From NCBI GenBank assembly GCA_003158365.1, contig PMIW01000188.1, positions 6,540 through 14,871 on the forward strand: DNA of 8,332 bases, read 5' to 3'. How positions within the stretch are numbered: position 1 is the first letter of the stretch; each line of letters begins with the position of its first letter. Both the position numbers and the translations under genes were made by a program. Source of the stretch: Ignavibacteriota bacterium (GTDB lineage: Bacteria > Bacteroidota > Ignavibacteria > Tepidaquicellales > Tepidaquicellaceae). The notes beneath the pieces are model-generated. The model was not told where the DNA came from. It searched no databases and saw only the letters and a program-made list of their open reading frames with translations. Below, one piece after another: positions 6,796 through 8,332 of the stretch.

Positions 6796-8100
6796 TTAAT
6801 CTATAATATCCAGAATTAATTTTCTTTCTTTCGGTTTTTTGTCCGATACAACCAAACCTTCAGTAATTATTTTTTCCGCCCTGCCGATTTTTTCCATATC
6901 GCCTGCCCATAGTTCACAAATCATTTCACCCTTTTTTATTTCATCACCGCATTTTTTATTCAGAATAATTCCTGCGAGATAATCTATTTTATCAGTAATC
7001 TTTTTCCTTCCGCATCCAAGCTCAATCGAAGCCAATCCGAATTTGTAAGCATTCATTTCCCTAACGTATCCTGATTTTTCAGATAATATTTTTTTTGAAT
7101 ATTTATCCTGCTTGTAATTTTTCCAGTCTTTTATATAACTTACGTCGCCTTCTTGTTCTTCTACTATTTCCAGGAATTTCTTATATGCGCTGCCATCTTT
7201 TATTTTCTGCTCTGCAATTTTTTCGCCTTCTTCAATGCTTTTTGCTTTTCCGCCGAGATAAATCATTGCACCTGAAAGTAGATTGTTCACCTTGCTCAAA
7301 TCTTTCACAATTTTTCCGTTCAAAACTTCAAGGCATTCTTCTACTTCAAGCCAGTTGCCAATCTTATATCCGAGCGGTTCGCGCATATCCGTCAAAATTG
7401 CAATTGCTTTCTTCCCGAATTTCTTCGATACCGAAATCAAATATTTTGTAAGCTTTTCAGACTCTTTAAGATTCTGAAGATTCGCACCGCTACCCATTTT
7501 TATATCGAATACAATTGCGTCAGTTCCTTCGGCAAGTTTCTTGCTCATAATGCTTGCGGTGATTAAAGATAAATTATCAACTGTACCAGTAACATCCCTT
7601 AAAGCATAAATTCTTTTATCTGCGGGAGCAAAATCTGAATTCTGCCCTATCATAACAACGCCGACTTTTTCTATTATTTTTTTATAATCTCTGATTGAAT
7701 AATCAACCCTGAATCCCGGAATAGATTCCAGCTTATCGAGCGTCCCGCCTGTATGTCCGAGCGCTCTGCCCGATATCATCGGAACGGCTATTCCGCAGGA
7801 TGCGACAAGAGGCGCGAGAATTAAAGAAGTTTTATCACCGACTCCGCCCGTGGAATGCTTGTCAACTTTTATTTTATTAATGTAACTTAAATCAACTGTT
7901 TTACCACTATTCAACATTATTTCAGTTAAATCGAAAGTCTCTTCTTCGGTCATTCCGTTGAAATAAACAGCCATTAAAAAAGCCGACATCTGGTAATCAG
8001 TAACTTCACCCGATAAATATCCATTAATAAAAAAACTAAGATGCTCTTTTGTTAATGTCTTATTATCGCGTTTCAGCTTTATAATTTCTACAGGTATCAT
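6796..8100 (-). CDS. pdp: Pyrimidine-nucleoside phosphorylase / thymidine phosphorylase
   Basis: This enzyme splits thymidine, deoxyuridine or uridine with phosphate into base and (deoxy)ribose-1-phosphate in the cytoplasm (pyrimidine salvage). With the ATG at 8100 the protein has 434 residues, the usual length, and starts 'MIPVEIIKLKRDNKTLT', matching the family N-terminus. In this numbering the signature 'KHSTGGVGDKTS' gives His82, Ser83 and the phosphate-loop glycines; 'SGRALGHTGGTLDKLESIPG' follows at about 110-129. Arg168, Ser183 and Lys187 line up with the pyrimidine-binding residues of the family. 'GTVDNLSL' differs a little from the common 'ATVDSIPL'. The C-terminal beta domain (about 340-425) is present. 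A second in-frame ATG at 8103 is equally possible; an in-frame TTG at 8121 would only add FLLLY ahead of these ATGs and is unlikely. It is the first gene of the minus-strand cluster. Pdp and DeoA cannot be separated with confidence from sequence alone, so the symbol is tentative. Confidence 0.95.
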   Translation of the reverse strand: MIPVEIIKLKRDNKTLTKEHLSFFINGYLSGEVTDYQMSAFLMAVYFNGMTEEETFDLTEIMLNSGKTVDLSYINKIKVDKHSTGGVGDKTSLILAPLVASCGIAVPMISGRALGHTGGTLDKLESIPGFRVDYSIRDYKKIIEKVGVVMIGQNSDFAPADKRIYALRDVTGTVDNLSLITASIMSKKLAEGTDAIVFDIKMGSGANLQNLKESEKLTKYLISVSKKFGKKAIAILTDMREPLGYKIGNWLEVEECLEVLNGKIVKDLSKVNNLLSGAMIYLGGKAKSIEEGEKIAEQKIKDGSAYKKFLEIVEEQEGDVSYIKDWKNYKQDKYSKKILSEKSGYVREMNAYKFGLASIELGCGRKKITDKIDYLAGIILNKKCGDEIKKGEMICELWAGDMEKIGRAEKIITEGLVVSDKKPKERKLILDIID

Positions 8101-8146
8101 CATATAAAGTAATAAAAACAAGTTTAAGGTTAAAGGAAATACAGTC

Positions 8147-8179
8147 GAGAGTGTTTAGAGTCTATTGAGTCTTTAGAGT
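8147..8179 (+). repeat. Degenerate 9-bp tandem repeat upstream of phosphorylase
   Basis: On the plus strand the units are GAGAGTGTT, TAGAGTCTA, TTGAGTCTT and TAGAGT, all variants of TAGAGTCNN. The best 23 bases (8156-8178) match the array after guaB (3053-3075, minus strand) at about 20 positions. Because it lies about 50 bases upstream of the phosphorylase start, it could fall in that gene's promoter region. Confidence 0.6.
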
Positions 8180-8203
8180 AAAAACGGCAAAAGGTTTTTT
8201 CCG

Positions 8204-8253
8204 CTCGTTACCAAGCACGCCACGGCGTGTCTTCGACTCCGGTTTAGTAACGC
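8204..8253. repeat. REP-like nested inverted repeat
   Basis: An outer stem pairs CGTTAC (8206-8211) with GTAACG (8247-8252). Inside it a perfect 6-bp stem, CACGCC (8216-8221) with GGCGTG (8224-8229), closes on a 2-base loop and is G/C-rich against an A/T-rich background. The left part (CTCGTTACCAAGC) resembles, from memory, dispersed palindromes of the CGTTCCCAAGC...GCTTGGGAACG kind found in many genomes. The right arm is imperfect, so this may be a decayed copy. It lacks a T-tract on either strand, so it is not a simple terminator. Confidence 0.5.
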
Positions 8254-8260
8254 ATTAATA

Positions 8261-8304
8261 TTTGTCATTGCAATATATATTCATAATTGATAGTTTATAA
8301 TAAT
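8261..8304 (+). promoter_or_regulatory. Possible rightward promoter
   Basis: TTTG at 8261-8264, TAGTTTAT at 8291-8298 (6 of 8 to TAnnTTTG) and a perfect TATAAT at 8296-8301 lie upstream of the GGAGG motif. The spacings do not fit either the Bacteroidota -33/-7 or the sigma-70 -35/-10 arrangement well, and A/T-rich DNA yields such boxes by chance. Confidence 0.25.
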
Positions 8305-8315
8305 ATTCGAAATAC

Positions 8316-8320
8316 GGAGG
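8316..8320 (+). promoter_or_regulatory. Shine-Dalgarno motif for a gene starting just past the right edge
   Basis: GGAGG is followed by 12 bases to the end of the window with no start codon in them. An ATG immediately beyond would sit at a workable though long spacing. It stands out because none of the seven genes in the window has such a motif. No coding sequence is visible, so this is a prediction only. Confidence 0.4.
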
Positions 8321-8332
8321 ATTCAAACAAAC

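Larger units (their letters stand above)
8101..8332. other. Intergenic region, probably divergent promoters
   Basis: These 232 bases have no credible reading frame. They should hold the leftward promoter of the phosphorylase-guaB cluster and, judged by the GGAGG motif near the right edge, the leader of a rightward gene outside the window. In order they contain an A/T-rich leader, a 9-bp tandem repeat array, a stem-forming inverted repeat and an A/T-rich stretch with promoter-like boxes. I could not identify a convincing leftward promoter. Confidence 0.55.

Noticed and set aside
7095..7477. Two overlapping plus-strand open frames opposite the nucleoside phosphorylase
   Set aside because: They overlap each other and are antisense to a conserved enzyme.
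8101..8121. TTG start at 8121 for the nucleoside phosphorylase
   Set aside because: It only adds a hydrophobic FLLLY stretch before two ATG codons, and the family N-terminus aligns to the ATG at 8100.
1..8332. Defence system, CRISPR array, prophage or transposon
   Set aside because: All long frames are housekeeping or envelope families; there is no spaced direct-repeat array, integrase, transposase or toxin-antitoxin pair. The SNase domain is a common general nuclease and not evidence of a defence system.

Overview
The window is an AT-rich stretch with dense gene packing. All seven genes lie on the minus strand, so it is best read from right to left. Several traits point to the Bacteroidota/Chlorobiota/Ignavibacteriota (FCB) group. 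One gene encodes a secreted protein with repeated lamin-tail domains and a C-terminal FlgD-like/sorting-type Ig domain. The gene starts lack Shine-Dalgarno sequences and follow AT-only leaders. Signal peptides end in '-FAQ' or '-NSQ'. An Ignavibacteria-like organism is my best guess, but this is inference from style and no marker gene proves it.

Layout in the direction of transcription: a pyrimidine-nucleoside phosphorylase (8100-6796); a membrane-anchored staphylococcal-type nuclease (6792-6217); two tandem paralogous M23 metallopeptidases (6190-5408 and 5404-4565); IMP dehydrogenase GuaB (4542-3076); a Bax-inhibitor-1 family seven-helix membrane protein (3017-2301); and a large secreted lamin-tail-domain protein (2138 to beyond the left edge). 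The first five genes are separated by only 3, 26, 3 and 22 bases and are very probably co-transcribed. The BI-1 gene follows after 58 bases. The lamin-tail gene, after a 162-base AT-rich gap, probably has its own promoter.

Functionally, the cluster mixes nucleotide metabolism (nucleoside phosphorolysis, the first committed step of GMP synthesis and possible extracellular nucleic-acid breakdown) with envelope functions (two exported peptidoglycan-hydrolase-type proteins and an integral membrane protein). The nuclease and the phosphorylase could form a nucleic-acid scavenging chain, but adjacency is the only evidence here.

Non-coding features are modest. Two arrays of the same degenerate 9-bp tandem repeat (consensus TAGAGTCNN) occur, one right after the guaB stop and one upstream of the phosphorylase. 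A stem-forming, REP-like inverted repeat sits at 8204-8253. A short hairpin segment near 2253-2295 is flanked by 9-bp direct repeats. A strong GGAGG motif at 8316-8320 suggests that a rightward gene starts just past the right edge. I see no RNA genes, CRISPR array, transposase, integrase or defence system, and nothing that amounts to a new multi-gene system. The repeats are the least explained part.
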